Of a stretch of DNA of 64,000 bases, positions 8,166-16,668 are shown piece after piece; position 1 is the stretch's first letter, and each line of letters starts with the position of its first letter. The stretch is from an uncultured Draconibacterium sp. Lineage in GTDB: Bacteria; Bacteroidota; Bacteroidia; Bacteroidales; Prolixibacteraceae. The DNA is taken from the NCBI RefSeq assembly GCF_963675585.1, contig NZ_OY776411.1:1059001-1123000 (forward strand), given 5' to 3'. Below the pieces are notes generated by a model. It was not told the origin of the DNA. It searched no databases and was given only the letters and a program-made list of their open reading frames with translations. The translations under genes and the position numbers were made by a program.

Positions 8166-9785
8166 TTAATTCTCAATCTCTTTTTCGCTTTCAGGTTTTG
8201 GATAAGAGCGCATTGGAGAATATCGTTTATAGGTATCGAAAGTTCCGAATTCTTCCACTGTCATTCTTGTGTCATTTGTTCTTTTTAACTCATCAAAAAG
8301 CGTTTGTGTTAAATCTTTTTCAATGGCTGAGTATTCTTCTTTTCCCGCGAGATTATTTAAACAATCCATATCAGTTGTTACATTAAACAATTCAAATTCA
8401 GGACGTTTGTCAACTGATAGATGAAAGTACTCTGAAACTTCGGGATTGTTATTGTTTTTTATTAAAAACTGTTTTGATGGCGATTGGTCAATGTCGGAAA
8501 ATACGTTTTCGCCAATCTTTGTTTCATCATCGAATAAATCATATAAAGGATTAAGCTTTCCTGTTTTCGGGTTTATACCTTGGGGTGCACCGGCCGGCCA
8601 ACGATTGGGAATGGCATTCCATATGTACAAATAATCCCCTTTTCGCACGCAGCGTTGAGGATATCCCCAATTCTGATAACGAGAGGAAGAATGTCTTTCT
8701 CTTCCGGCGTAAACCACCCTATCTTTATTTTCCTTGCCGGATTTTAATAAGTCCCAGATGCTTTTTCCTGTAATTGGCAGCATTTTTTGGGGTTTGGTTT
8801 GGGTAATTTCTAAAATTGTAGGAGCCAGATCGATAAAACTTACAGGTGTTTCACTAATTCGGTCGCCTTGAATTTCTTTGGGATAACGAATGGCCATTGG
8901 AACATGAACGCCGTAATCGTAACAATTGGCTTTGGCTCTTGGAAGCGGCATGCCGTTATCAGAAGTAACAATAACAATTGTATTGTCCAACTCGCCAATT
9001 TCTTCGAGGTATTCCAGCATACGTTGCAGGTGTAAGTCGAACCATTCAATTTCAACAGCATAATCCAATAAATCGCCTCGTATTACTTCGTTATCGGGTA
9101 AAAAGCCCGGCACTTCAGCTTCTTCCAGTTTTTTGCCACGACGTTTCCAGGAGCCCTGTTCGTAAACTAAATGTGGTTCTTTGCATCCAAACCAGTAGAA
9201 AAATGGTTTATCGCCACGAATACTATCCAGAAAATATTTGAAATTTTCGGCGTAATTGGCATTTACAATGCCGCTTGCAAAACGCTCGTCGTTTGTTTCG
9301 TTGTAGCTCACAAGGTCGTAGGCAGGGCCGGCAGCATTTTCCGCTCTCCACAAGGAGTCGTTTTCGTTTCGTGCGTACTGAAAAGGGCCAACTCCTTTTG
9401 TTGTGCGGCCAATAGCATAACCGTTTGCAGCGAGTTCATCAACAAAGGGAATGTATTTTTTCATCCACGACGACGCATGCTGACCCGATTGTTCGTTTTG
9501 CCAATGGTGCCTTCCGGTAACAATCGCACTTCTGGAAGGAGCACAACCCGGCGAACCGGCATAGCATTTGGTAAAAAACACGCCTTCTTTTGCAACTCTG
9601 TCGAATGCAGGAGTATTCACAAATTTTGATCCTGCAAAACTTGTGTGTGGAAACGACTGATCGTCGCTGATTGCAAAAAGAATATTGGGACGTTTTTTTT
9701 CAATCTTTTTTTCCTGACATCCAATTGCAAATGAAGCGGTTAATGTGATAACAACTATGAAGAGTTTTACTGTCAATTTTTTCAT
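8166..9785 (-). CDS. Lipoprotein sulfatase, heparan N-sulfatase-like (S1 family)
   Basis: A 539-residue type I sulfatase that hydrolyses sulfate esters or sulfamates on glycans at the cell surface or periplasm. A lipoprotein signal ends at C23 (SFAIGC). The Ca-binding Asp pair is at 41-42 (AISDDQSF). The formylglycine site is C81 in CAPSR, with the following SAIVTG and a HHWQNEQSGQH stretch reminiscent of sulfoglucosamine sulfohydrolases. Being of the Cys type, it needs a radical-SAM or FGE-type maturase, not in this window. The next sulfatase upstream (9846-11459) is 60 bases away on the same strand, so they are probably co-transcribed. Exact substrate is unknown. Confidence 0.88.
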   Translation of the reverse strand: MKKLTVKLFIVVITLTASFAIGCQEKKIEKKRPNILFAISDDQSFPHTSFAGSKFVNTPAFDRVAKEGVFFTKCYAGSPGCAPSRSAIVTGRHHWQNEQSGQHASSWMKKYIPFVDELAANGYAIGRTTKGVGPFQYARNENDSLWRAENAAGPAYDLVSYNETNDERFASGIVNANYAENFKYFLDSIRGDKPFFYWFGCKEPHLVYEQGSWKRRGKKLEEAEVPGFLPDNEVIRGDLLDYAVEIEWFDLHLQRMLEYLEEIGELDNTIVIVTSDNGMPLPRAKANCYDYGVHVPMAIRYPKEIQGDRISETPVSFIDLAPTILEITQTKPQKMLPITGKSIWDLLKSGKENKDRVVYAGRERHSSSRYQNWGYPQRCVRKGDYLYIWNAIPNRWPAGAPQGINPKTGKLNPLYDLFDDETKIGENVFSDIDQSPSKQFLIKNNNNPEVSEYFHLSVDKRPEFELFNVTTDMDCLNNLAGKEEYSAIEKDLTQTLFDELKRTNDTRMTVEEFGTFDTYKRYSPMRSYPKPESEKEIEN

Positions 9786-9845
9786 TTCGATAGGTTTTGA
9801 TTTAGTTCTGTTATTAGGACTGTAAAAACAGGCTTTGGTAATATT

Positions 9846-11459
9846 TTAGTTGTTAACACCGACTTCTTTTGCCCATGTCTCATAATTTTTAATCAAATCC
9901 TCTGCAATTTCCTTGTTGTCGTTAATGAGATTATTTGATTCTGTTCTGTCCTCTTTCAGATTATACAACGCCCAGGCTTTATCTTTTTTTGCCACCAGTT
10001 TCCAATCGCCTTTACGCGCAGCCCGGTTTCCGTTGTGTTCCCAAAATATTTCCCTCTTGTTTGCAGTTTCTTCTCCCAGCAGGAGCGGTGCAAACGATTT
10101 TCCCTGCATTGGAATAATCGTGTTGTTTTTGTATGTCTCAGGATATTCAACGCCTGTAATATCGCAAATGGTTGCCATCACATCATTAATGTGTCCAACT
10201 GAATGAGTAATGCTTCCTTTTTGGGCTATTTTACCCGGCCATTTTACAATAAACGGAGTTGCTATTCCACCTTCGTACGTATCTTTTTTGTAGTATCTGA
10301 AAGGAGTGTTGCTTAAATTCGCCCATGACGAACCGTAAGTATGATATGATTCGCCGGAACCCGGCCTGGCATTTCCATCCCAGAAATTGCCCCAAAAATC
10401 GCTGCCCATTGCATCGTTTTCTCCGCTACCTCCGTTGTCTGACAAAAACATTATAATCGTATTTTCCGCTTGTCCTAATCTTTTCAGTTCGTTCATTATC
10501 AATCCAATTCCCTGGTCGAGGCGATGAACCTGCGCGGCATAAATTGACATTAAAACATCCATTCGTTCCTGTTCTTCCTCGCTTAAATCGTTCCAGGCAG
10601 TTACCCCTTCGTTTCGTTCACTCAGATCCTGGTTTTTATCGATTATTCCCATTTTTAACATTCGATCAAACCTTTCAGCTCTGAGAGTGTCCCACCCTTT
10701 TAAATATTTTCCTTTATACAGGTCAATGTCTTCTTGTAAAGCATGCAAAGGCCAGTGAGGCGCAGTATAGGCCACATACATAAAAAAGGGTTGATCTTTT
10801 GTGGCTGCTTTTTGCAGATACTTAACGGCGTTTTCAGTAATGGCATTGGTCATATAGAAGCCTTCGTTTGGAGGCATGTATTCTGTACTGTCGATGGCAA
10901 AATGACGAACCACTCCTGATTTTTTTGTTTTGCTTATGTCGAAATAATTGGCGGCTCCACTAATAAGACCATAGTAATTGTCAAATCCACGGTCGGTTGG
11001 CCAATGGGGGCGTTCTTCGCCAACATGCCATTTCCCTGACGAAACTGTATAATAGTTGGCCTGTTTTAGCACTTCTGCAATGGTGACACTGTGTTTGCTC
11101 AGGTATCCCTGGTAGGGGCCTTCGGGGACTTCCCGCGGCTTGTTTACCATTCCTCCCATACCCGCCTGATGGGGGTACAAACCCGTTAACAAGGAAGCCC
11201 TGGTCGGGCAGCATCGGGCAGCATTGTAAAATTGAGTAAAACGAATTCCTTCGTTGGCTAACTTGTCTATATTGGGTGTATTTATTTCACTACCATAACA
11301 ACTTAAATCAGAATAACCCATGTCATCTGCAAGAATGAGAATTATATTTGGTTTCGGTTCCTCATTCTGGCCAGAGGTTTGTTGCTTTGTTTCACTGGTA
11401 CATGAGAGTTGGGAAATGACTATCAAAGCAAACAAAATGAGTTGAATTAGATTCTTCAT
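9846..11459 (-). CDS. Lipoprotein arylsulfatase (S1 family, AtsA-like)
   Basis: A type I sulfatase of 537 residues from the ATG at 11459, chosen because it directly precedes a lipoprotein signal (MKNLIQLILFALIVISQLSC, lipidated at C20); an ATG 13 codons earlier is open but adds an unlikely tail. Ca-binding Asp pair at 45-46 (LADDMGYSD). The formylglycine motif is CCPTR, with C83 the expected modified residue, followed by ASLLTGLYPHQAGMG. The C-terminal region has GDWKLV and LYNLKEDRTE typical of AtsA-type enzymes. It is the first gene of a pair with the sulfatase at 8166-9785. The natural ester is not determinable here. Confidence 0.9.
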   Translation of the reverse strand: MKNLIQLILFALIVISQLSCTSETKQQTSGQNEEPKPNIILILADDMGYSDLSCYGSEINTPNIDKLANEGIRFTQFYNAARCCPTRASLLTGLYPHQAGMGGMVNKPREVPEGPYQGYLSKHSVTIAEVLKQANYYTVSSGKWHVGEERPHWPTDRGFDNYYGLISGAANYFDISKTKKSGVVRHFAIDSTEYMPPNEGFYMTNAITENAVKYLQKAATKDQPFFMYVAYTAPHWPLHALQEDIDLYKGKYLKGWDTLRAERFDRMLKMGIIDKNQDLSERNEGVTAWNDLSEEEQERMDVLMSIYAAQVHRLDQGIGLIMNELKRLGQAENTIIMFLSDNGGSGENDAMGSDFWGNFWDGNARPGSGESYHTYGSSWANLSNTPFRYYKKDTYEGGIATPFIVKWPGKIAQKGSITHSVGHINDVMATICDITGVEYPETYKNNTIIPMQGKSFAPLLLGEETANKREIFWEHNGNRAARKGDWKLVAKKDKAWALYNLKEDRTESNNLINDNKEIAEDLIKNYETWAKEVGVNN

Positions 11460-11506
11460 GATTTTTGTTCCGGTTAATTTGAAATTTGTTGATCGCAATA
11501 TCTTTT

Positions 11507-11514
11507 CAAACTTA
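11507..11514 (-). promoter_or_regulatory. Possible -7 promoter element for the sulfatase pair
   Basis: On the minus strand this reads TAAGTTTG (TAnnTTTG), placing the transcript start about 40 bases before the chosen sulfatase ATG at 11459. No clear TTTG at the -33 position. Confidence 0.35.
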
Positions 11515-11606
11515 AAGTACCTGAAAAAAATAAATTACAGCAAAAATCGGAAGGAATTATTTTTCAGAAGAGGCTTTCTTCATAAGTATAAAACAGGTTC
11601 TGAAAA

Positions 11607-13706
11607 TTATTTTTTCCTCCACACAGATAATTCAACAAGCGAAACTTCAATGGAACGTGTTGAGGAGCGTTGTGCCGCATTCAGGTTAAAAGGTTGTTCC
11701 ACCAGCTCAAATTTATCTTGTAACAGCGCTTTTATTCCTTCAAAAGAACGAACGGGTTCGCCATCCTTTTTAAATCCTCCAGGCCAGTGTTCCCGTTTAA
11801 TATTGTTTTTTCCCCAATTGTAAGTCGAGCCCAAAATTAGAATGCCACCGGCATTTAAACGTTCGTTTATCGAAACCAGAAAACGATCGGGAGCATACAA
11901 TTCTTCCAGCAAATTTACGGCTAAAATCAAATCGTAACCGGTGTAAATGGGTTTCAGGTTGTTGGCATCGGCCTGCATAAACTGCGTATTTTCAAACTTC
12001 GTTATGCCTAACTTGCTTAGTTGAATATCGTTGTAATGCAGTAATTCTCCTTCGTCTTTTGTAATGTAACGTATAAAGCCTTTTTCCTGCAGTTGAATGG
12101 CCATTCGGATAAAACGTGCAGAGAAGTCGATACCTGTAACGTGTTGAAAGTGTGTTGCCACTTCAAAAACCGTTCGTCCGGTATCGCAATTCAGGTCAAG
12201 CATTTTTAAGCCGCTTCGCCCATCGGCGTATTTAATACAAATTTCAGCTAGTTTTTTCTGAAAGTTGTCAAATCCAAATGGAGTTACACCGTAATTAAAT
12301 TCACACGATTGTGCCACTTCTTCATCGATTTCGTACGCATCGTTCCGAATTTGTAAAACGGCATCCGATTCTACCAAACGAAATCCTGCATGCTGGTAAA
12401 AATGGCGCCGGAAAGCATAACGTGCATACCAGGTTGCTTCGTTACCTGTTGAAATCCACGAACCTCCTTTAATCAGGTTGTGTTTACCGTCGAAAGTTGG
12501 TGTGGAAAAATCGTCGTAAAGCGGGTGTACTTTAAAACCGGGAAAACCGGTAACCGGCGTTTCTGTCCACTGCCAAACATTTCCAATAATGTCGTAAAAA
12601 CCACCCTGTTTAAACGTATCGACAGGACAAGGCGAAATGTAAGCTGCCAGGTTTATATTGCCCTTTACAGCGGCAAAGTTATCGTCGCTAATTCCATTTT
12701 GACCGGCCAGACTGTACCATTCGGCTTCGGTGGGCAAGCGAAGGTTTTTTCCTGTCTTTTTACTTTTCCAGTTAGCAAAAGCTTTTGCTTCGAGGTAATT
12801 TACTTCAACCGGCCAGTTCCAGGGCATTTGTATTTCCTGATCGAACAAACGTAAAAAGTAGTCATTGTTTTGTTTGCGCCAAAATAACGGATGTTCCGCT
12901 TTTTTGTATTCTTTCCAGTTCCATCCTTCAGCGGTCCAGTACTCTTTTGTGAAATAGCCTCTGTCATTTACAAATTCAAAAAATTCGCTGTTGGAAACCA
13001 AAAATTCAGAGGCATTAAAAGAAGCCACTTTTTCAGGATTTGTTCCGTATTCCAAATCCCAACCGTACTGCCTGTGGTTTTCGGGTTTTCCGAGCACAAT
13101 TTCGGTCTCTTTTACCGGCAAAAAACGATTGGTAGGTGCTTCTCCTATTTCGAAACAACGCTTGCCAAAAACATCAGGAATAACATTGTCGAGTGGCAAT
13201 TGGCGAATCAAAACCGACGATGTTTCAATGTGAATTCGTTCGTGTTCAATGCCCATCATAATAATCCACAAAGGATGGTCGGGAGTAATAGGCAGATCAG
13301 TCGTGGTATTTTCAATGACACTTAAAATCACTTCCTTCACTTTTTGTCGATACGCCATAACTTCACTAACAGCAGGCCATTGATAATGCTGTTCGTTTAA
13401 ATCGTCCCAACTCATTTCGTCAACGCCAATGGCAAAAACCGACTCAAAATGAGGATCGACCCGCGAGTCGATTAATTTGGCCAATATGAGTTTGTTTATG
13501 TAAAAAACGGCTGTATGTCCGTAATAAAAAATGAGCGGATGACGCAAAGAATCAGCTCTTCGGTAAAACGGTTCGTCACCTTTAAGGTACTCATAAAGCT
13601 TTTCATCGAGTTCAAAAGTGTTTAAAAAATAGGCGTGGATTTCTGCCTTTTTCGCAGATAAATCACCGTTTATCAGGTCAGTTGTATGGGTTACCAGTTG
13701 ATTCAT
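11607..13706 (-). CDS. ovoA: OvoA: 5-histidylcysteine sulfoxide synthase with methyltransferase domain
   Basis: OvoA is an iron enzyme that joins cysteine to histidine using O2 to give 5-histidylcysteine sulfoxide; its C-terminal domain methylates the later thiol-histidine, leading to ovothiol A. The 699-residue protein shows all three parts: a DinB-like N-terminal region with the iron motif HERIHIE (H155, H159, E161), an FGE-sulfatase-like region (about 190-440: RLPTEAEW, GNVWQWTETPV, FRRHFYQHAGFRL), and a SAM methyltransferase domain (about 475-699: KMLDLNCDTGRTVFEVA). Length and order match full OvoA rather than EgtB, which lacks the methyltransferase. The sulfoxide lyase OvoB is not in view. 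It has no co-directional partner within 100 bases on either side, so it may be transcribed alone. Confidence 0.93.
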   Translation of the reverse strand: MNQLVTHTTDLINGDLSAKKAEIHAYFLNTFELDEKLYEYLKGDEPFYRRADSLRHPLIFYYGHTAVFYINKLILAKLIDSRVDPHFESVFAIGVDEMSWDDLNEQHYQWPAVSEVMAYRQKVKEVILSVIENTTTDLPITPDHPLWIIMMGIEHERIHIETSSVLIRQLPLDNVIPDVFGKRCFEIGEAPTNRFLPVKETEIVLGKPENHRQYGWDLEYGTNPEKVASFNASEFLVSNSEFFEFVNDRGYFTKEYWTAEGWNWKEYKKAEHPLFWRKQNNDYFLRLFDQEIQMPWNWPVEVNYLEAKAFANWKSKKTGKNLRLPTEAEWYSLAGQNGISDDNFAAVKGNINLAAYISPCPVDTFKQGGFYDIIGNVWQWTETPVTGFPGFKVHPLYDDFSTPTFDGKHNLIKGGSWISTGNEATWYARYAFRRHFYQHAGFRLVESDAVLQIRNDAYEIDEEVAQSCEFNYGVTPFGFDNFQKKLAEICIKYADGRSGLKMLDLNCDTGRTVFEVATHFQHVTGIDFSARFIRMAIQLQEKGFIRYITKDEGELLHYNDIQLSKLGITKFENTQFMQADANNLKPIYTGYDLILAVNLLEELYAPDRFLVSINERLNAGGILILGSTYNWGKNNIKREHWPGGFKKDGEPVRSFEGIKALLQDKFELVEQPFNLNAAQRSSTRSIEVSLVELSVWRKK

Positions 13707-13821
13707 GCGTTCAACAAATTTTTTACGAATACCGAAAGTAATAAATTTAAAGTCATAAAAGTTGGCTCAGAAAACAAGTGCACATAAATTGTTTTCGATT
13801 TAATGTTAGCACTACCGACAA

Positions 13822-14358
13822 CTAATCTAATTTTTGGTGGAGATAGATTTTTTCGAAATCGAACATACCACTTTTATCAGCAAGAAGTTTCGATTGTACA
13901 ATGGAAGCACAGGGAGTAAATCCCATTTTTTTGTACAAATGCACTGCATTTTTGTTTTCAATCCAAACCCGGATAAAAGCATCGTGGTATCTTTCTTTAT
14001 CAACAGTTTCCAGAAAATAGTGCAACAGTTTTTTCCCGATACCCTTTCCCTGGCTTGTTTTCTCCACCATCATTTCGGCTACATAAACCGAACTGTTTAG
14101 CTCAAAATTTTGTGCTATACTTTCCGGAAGTAAACGGTCGAATGTTAAGGGTGTTAGCAGCAGGGCGCCTGCCAGCCTGTTGTTTTCAAACGCAAAAATT
14201 CCATATCCCAAATCGAATATCGATTGCAGGTAGTTTTTGGTTTCCTTTTTACTGTGGTACTGAAAACTTTTTCCGGCAGAAAACGCATCAACATACAAAT
14301 CAGTTAAGGCATTCTCGTATCCTTTATAATCTTCCTTTTTTATGCTTCTTATTTCCAT
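13822..14358 (-). CDS. GNAT-family N-acetyltransferase
   Basis: A 178-residue acetyltransferase from the ATG at 14358 (MEIRSIKKEDYKGYE), the usual GNAT opening; a longer frame to 14391 exists but adds an unlikely tail. The acetyl-CoA motif is at about 105-125 (VEKTSQGKGIGKKLLHYFLE, an R/Q-x-x-G-x-G/A variant) and motif B follows (WIENKNAVHLYKKMGF). The acceptor is unknown. It lies between ovoA and the Fnr-like gene, with separate spacing to both. Confidence 0.87.
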   Translation of the reverse strand: MEIRSIKKEDYKGYENALTDLYVDAFSAGKSFQYHSKKETKNYLQSIFDLGYGIFAFENNRLAGALLLTPLTFDRLLPESIAQNFELNSSVYVAEMMVEKTSQGKGIGKKLLHYFLETVDKERYHDAFIRVWIENKNAVHLYKKMGFTPCASIVQSKLLADKSGMFDFEKIYLHQKLD

Positions 14359-14437
14359 TTTTCGCAACAGGGTTGATGGTTTAAACAACAAAACACTTTG
14401 GTAGGTTTAAACGGGTTAAAAATAGAAAGGAATATAT

Positions 14438-15163
14438 CTAACCGATTTCGCTAATCCGTTTTAAAAGTGGCATGTTAATGATCTCAATCGTACCATCTTC
14501 GTTTTTTATAATGCTGTTGTCTTTAAAATCTTTGATAACTTTAACTACGCTCATGGTCGACATACCTGTGAGTTCAGCCAAATCGGACCGCGAAAGAGAG
14601 AGTTTAAATAGCGGCGTTTTATATATTTCTTCTGACAAATAAATGAGTGCATCAGCCAGGCGACCATTTAATTGTTTGTGCGTTAAACTTACAAATCGGG
14701 TAAAAGTAGAATTCGAGCAATTGTTCATGGTTGTTATTAGCTCAGCTGCAAATTTCCCATTGGTTTCAATCAACTCTTTTATTATCTCGTTTTCAATAAT
14801 ACAAACAGTCGTATTTTCAATAGCTGTTGCTGTGTAAGTATATACTTTATTGCCGTATATTGATGGTAATCCCAATAGATTTCCATCAGGCAAAAGATTA
14901 ATGACCAGATTTTTATCAGAATTTGGAATTTCTAAATACAATTTTACCAGGCCATGTTTTACAAAATGAACGTGATTGGCAAACGACCCTTGTTTAAAAA
15001 TAGTTTCGCCCGCTTTAAAATTAAGTTGAACTCTGTGTTTATCACTTAAGTTCAGCTCGGCTTCGTTGAGTTGTTTAAAACACGACGATTTGTTTTTGCA
15101 GAATAAACATGAATTAGAAGTGTCTGTAGTATTTATTATGTCCTTGATCATTCCGTTTTTCAA
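14438..15163 (-). CDS. Crp/Fnr-family regulator with complete FNR-type cysteine set
   Basis: A 241-residue regulator: N-terminal Cys cluster, cyclic-nucleotide-binding-like sensor domain (about 45-150) and a helix-turn-helix (about 185-230). Cysteines are at 19, 22, 28 and 121, that is CxxCx5C plus one distant Cys, one residue offset from E. coli FNR (20, 23, 29, 122), which binds an O2-labile [4Fe-4S] cluster. So O2 or NO sensing is likely. The recognition helix is unusual: MSTMSVVKVIKDF lacks the Glu and Ser/Arg residues that FNR uses to read TTGAT. It diverges from the mbx-type operon, with 162 bases between the two starts. A palindrome just before its start (15171-15190) may be its own operator. 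Start could also be Met5. Confidence 0.9.
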   Translation of the reverse strand: MKNGMIKDIINTTDTSNSCLFCKNKSSCFKQLNEAELNLSDKHRVQLNFKAGETIFKQGSFANHVHFVKHGLVKLYLEIPNSDKNLVINLLPDGNLLGLPSIYGNKVYTYTATAIENTTVCIIENEIIKELIETNGKFAAELITTMNNCSNSTFTRFVSLTHKQLNGRLADALIYLSEEIYKTPLFKLSLSRSDLAELTGMSTMSVVKVIKDFKDNSIIKNEDGTIEIINMPLLKRISEIG

Positions 15164-15170
15164 TCATTTG

Positions 15171-15190
15171 TTTGTAATGAAAGTTACAAA
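15171..15190. promoter_or_regulatory. Crp/Fnr-style palindromic operator
   Basis: TTTGTAA (15171-15177) and TTACAAA (15184-15190) are a perfect 7-base inverted repeat with a 6-base spacer. The spacing is that of Crp/Fnr half sites (TGTGA-N6-TCACA) with TGTAA in place of TGTGA. It lies 8 bases before the Fnr-like start codon and just downstream of a -7 element (15203-15210), a position suited to autorepression. Confidence 0.5.
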
Positions 15191-15202
15191 TATACAAATA
15201 AT

Positions 15203-15210
15203 CAAACCTA
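15203..15210 (-). promoter_or_regulatory. Possible -7 promoter element for the Fnr-like gene
   Basis: Minus-strand TAGGTTTG matches TAnnTTTG. The predicted start, near 15196, would place the palindrome at 15171-15190 at about +7 to +26. No -33 TTTG is seen. Confidence 0.4.
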
Positions 15211-15325
15211 CATATCTAAATATGTGGCTCTATTTATACGAAAAAGCTGTTCTGGTTTATAGCACCTTGTTCTTTTAGGCTTTTTGTTTGACTTAATTTT
15301 ACAGGCAAAAGAAATATAGAGAAAA

Positions 15326-15820
15326 ATGAAGATAAAATCTTTTTTGATTTCAGTGGTAACGATTTTTGTTATTTGGGTTTTGCTTAATAACAAACTTTCG
15401 CTCGAAGTGCTGGCTTTCGGCGGTTTAATTGCGGTTGTAGTTGCCATAATGTTTCATCGCTCGTACGATATTTTTGAGGCATTAAAATTAAACCCAAAAG
15501 CAATTGTGTACTGGTTTGTGTACATTTTTGTTTTCCTGACGGAACTGGTAAAATCGAACCTCGATGTGGCTTTTAGAGTGATTTCACCAAAACTACCTAT
15601 TAATCCCGGTATTGTTGAAGTAAAAACCAAACTCAAATCAAAACTGGGTCGGATGATCCTTACCAATTCAATTACGCTTACCCCCGGAACCTTTACCGTG
15701 GAGTTGCTGGGCGACAGAATCTTTGTACACTGGATTGATGTAAAAAGCGAAGACATTGAAGAGGATACACGCTTGATTGTACACAAATTTGAAAAATACC
15801 TGGAGGTGATTTATGGTTAA
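15326..15820 (+). CDS. mbxA: MrpE/MnhE-like antiporter subunit E (MbxA equivalent)
   Basis: First gene of a 12-gene membrane-complex operon. The 164-residue protein has two or three N-terminal membrane helices and a cytoplasmic tail; the signature VYIFVFLTELVKSNLDVAFRV and RMILTNSITLTPGTFTVELLGD is typical of MnhE/MrpE. In MBH/MBX-type complexes this subunit belongs to the Mrp-derived ion-translocating membrane arm. The start at 15326 is preceded by AGAGAAAA, a weak purine-rich site. The end overlaps the next gene by 8 bases. Confidence 0.92.
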   Translation: MKIKSFLISVVTIFVIWVLLNNKLSLEVLAFGGLIAVVVAIMFHRSYDIFEALKLNPKAIVYWFVYIFVFLTELVKSNLDVAFRVISPKLPINPGIVEVKTKLKSKLGRMILTNSITLTPGTFTVELLGDRIFVHWIDVKSEDIEEDTRLIVHKFEKYLEVIYG

Positions 15821-16073
15821 TATCATTTTACAAATAGCCGGTGGGATTATGTTGCTAAGTATAATTCTTGCCTTGTACCGTTTTTTTAATGCAGGCTCGC
15901 TTGTAAGCAGAGTTATTGCATTCGATGTAATGAATATTGTTACGGTTTCACTGATTGCGTTGATCACGCTTTTTTCGGGCCGGACCATTTATATCGATGT
16001 GGCAATGATTTACGGATTGCTGAGTTTTCTTGGGGTTATAATCATTGCCAGGTATCTGGAAAAAAGTTTATAA
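15813..16073 (+). CDS. mbxB: MrpF/MnhF-like antiporter subunit F (MbxB equivalent)
   Basis: An 86-residue protein with three membrane helices, matching MnhF/MrpF in length and in the segments RFFNAGSLVSRVIAFDVMNI and IYIDVAMIYGLLSFLGVIII. It overlaps the preceding subunit by 8 bases and is followed 2 bases later by the G subunit, showing tight translational coupling. Role: part of the sodium/proton module of the membrane arm. Confidence 0.9.
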   Translation: MVNIILQIAGGIMLLSIILALYRFFNAGSLVSRVIAFDVMNIVTVSLIALITLFSGRTIYIDVAMIYGLLSFLGVIIIARYLEKSL

Positions 16074-16075
16074 GT

Positions 16076-16432
16076 ATGGAAGTTTTAAAAATAATAGGTG
16101 CTTTTATTACGCTAATTGGTTCGTTTTTCCTTTTGCTGGGAAGTATCGGATTGATTCGAATGCCCGATGTTTTTACACGCATCCAGGCCGGAACAAAAGC
16201 TTCAACGCTGGGAACAATTCTATCTTTATTGGGAATTGGTTTGATTTACCTCCCAATTTTCGGGAAAGTATTCCTGTTAATCGTATTCATTTTAATTACC
16301 AACCCGGTATCGTCGCACATGCTGGCACGCGCCGCACATTACATTGGTGTTAAAAAAGCCGATGTTACTGTGGTTGACAAATTGAGCGAATACTATGAAA
16401 ATAACAAAACGCAAAAACCGGAATTAAAATGA
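16076..16432 (+). CDS. mbxC: MrpG/MnhG-like antiporter subunit G (MbxC equivalent)
   Basis: A 118-residue protein with three membrane helices and the MnhG signature GSIGLIRMPDVFTRIQAGTK followed by LGTILSLLGIGLIYL and ITNPVSSHMLARAAHYIG. It ends in an ATGA overlap with the next gene. It forms part of the Mrp-like arm with the E and F subunits. Confidence 0.92.
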   Translation: MEVLKIIGAFITLIGSFFLLLGSIGLIRMPDVFTRIQAGTKASTLGTILSLLGIGLIYLPIFGKVFLLIVFILITNPVSSHMLARAAHYIGVKKADVTVVDKLSEYYENNKTQKPELK

Positions 16433-16668
16433 GCCTGATAATAACAATTGTATTAAGTCTGATAATGCTGATAATGGGTATCACAGCCATTCTTCATAAA
16501 AAACTCAGTGTGGCCATTATTGCAACCGGAATTGTGAGTTTGCTGGCTTCGGTTTTGTTTCTGTTAATGGCTGCTCCCGATGTGGCAATGACAGAAGCTG
16601 CCATTGGAAGCGGACTTTCTACCATCATCTTTTTTTATGTGTTGAATAAAATACGAAACGTAAAATGA
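16429..16668 (+). CDS. mbxD: MbxD/MbhD-like membrane subunit (DUF4040)
   Basis: A 79-residue membrane protein with three hydrophobic segments and the motif LMAAPDVAMTEAAIGSGLST, the hallmark of the MbhD/MrpA C-terminal DUF4040 segment. In the MBH/MBX complexes this helix bundle corresponds to a piece of MrpA. It overlaps its neighbours by ATGA on both sides. Confidence 0.9.
   Translation: MSLIITIVLSLIMLIMGITAILHKKLSVAIIATGIVSLLASVLFLLMAAPDVAMTEAAIGSGLSTIIFFYVLNKIRNVK

Noticed and set aside
9171-9629. 152-codon plus-strand frame inside the sulfatase gene
   Set aside because: Shadow of the sulfatase coding strand; composition is unlike a protein and no signals precede it.
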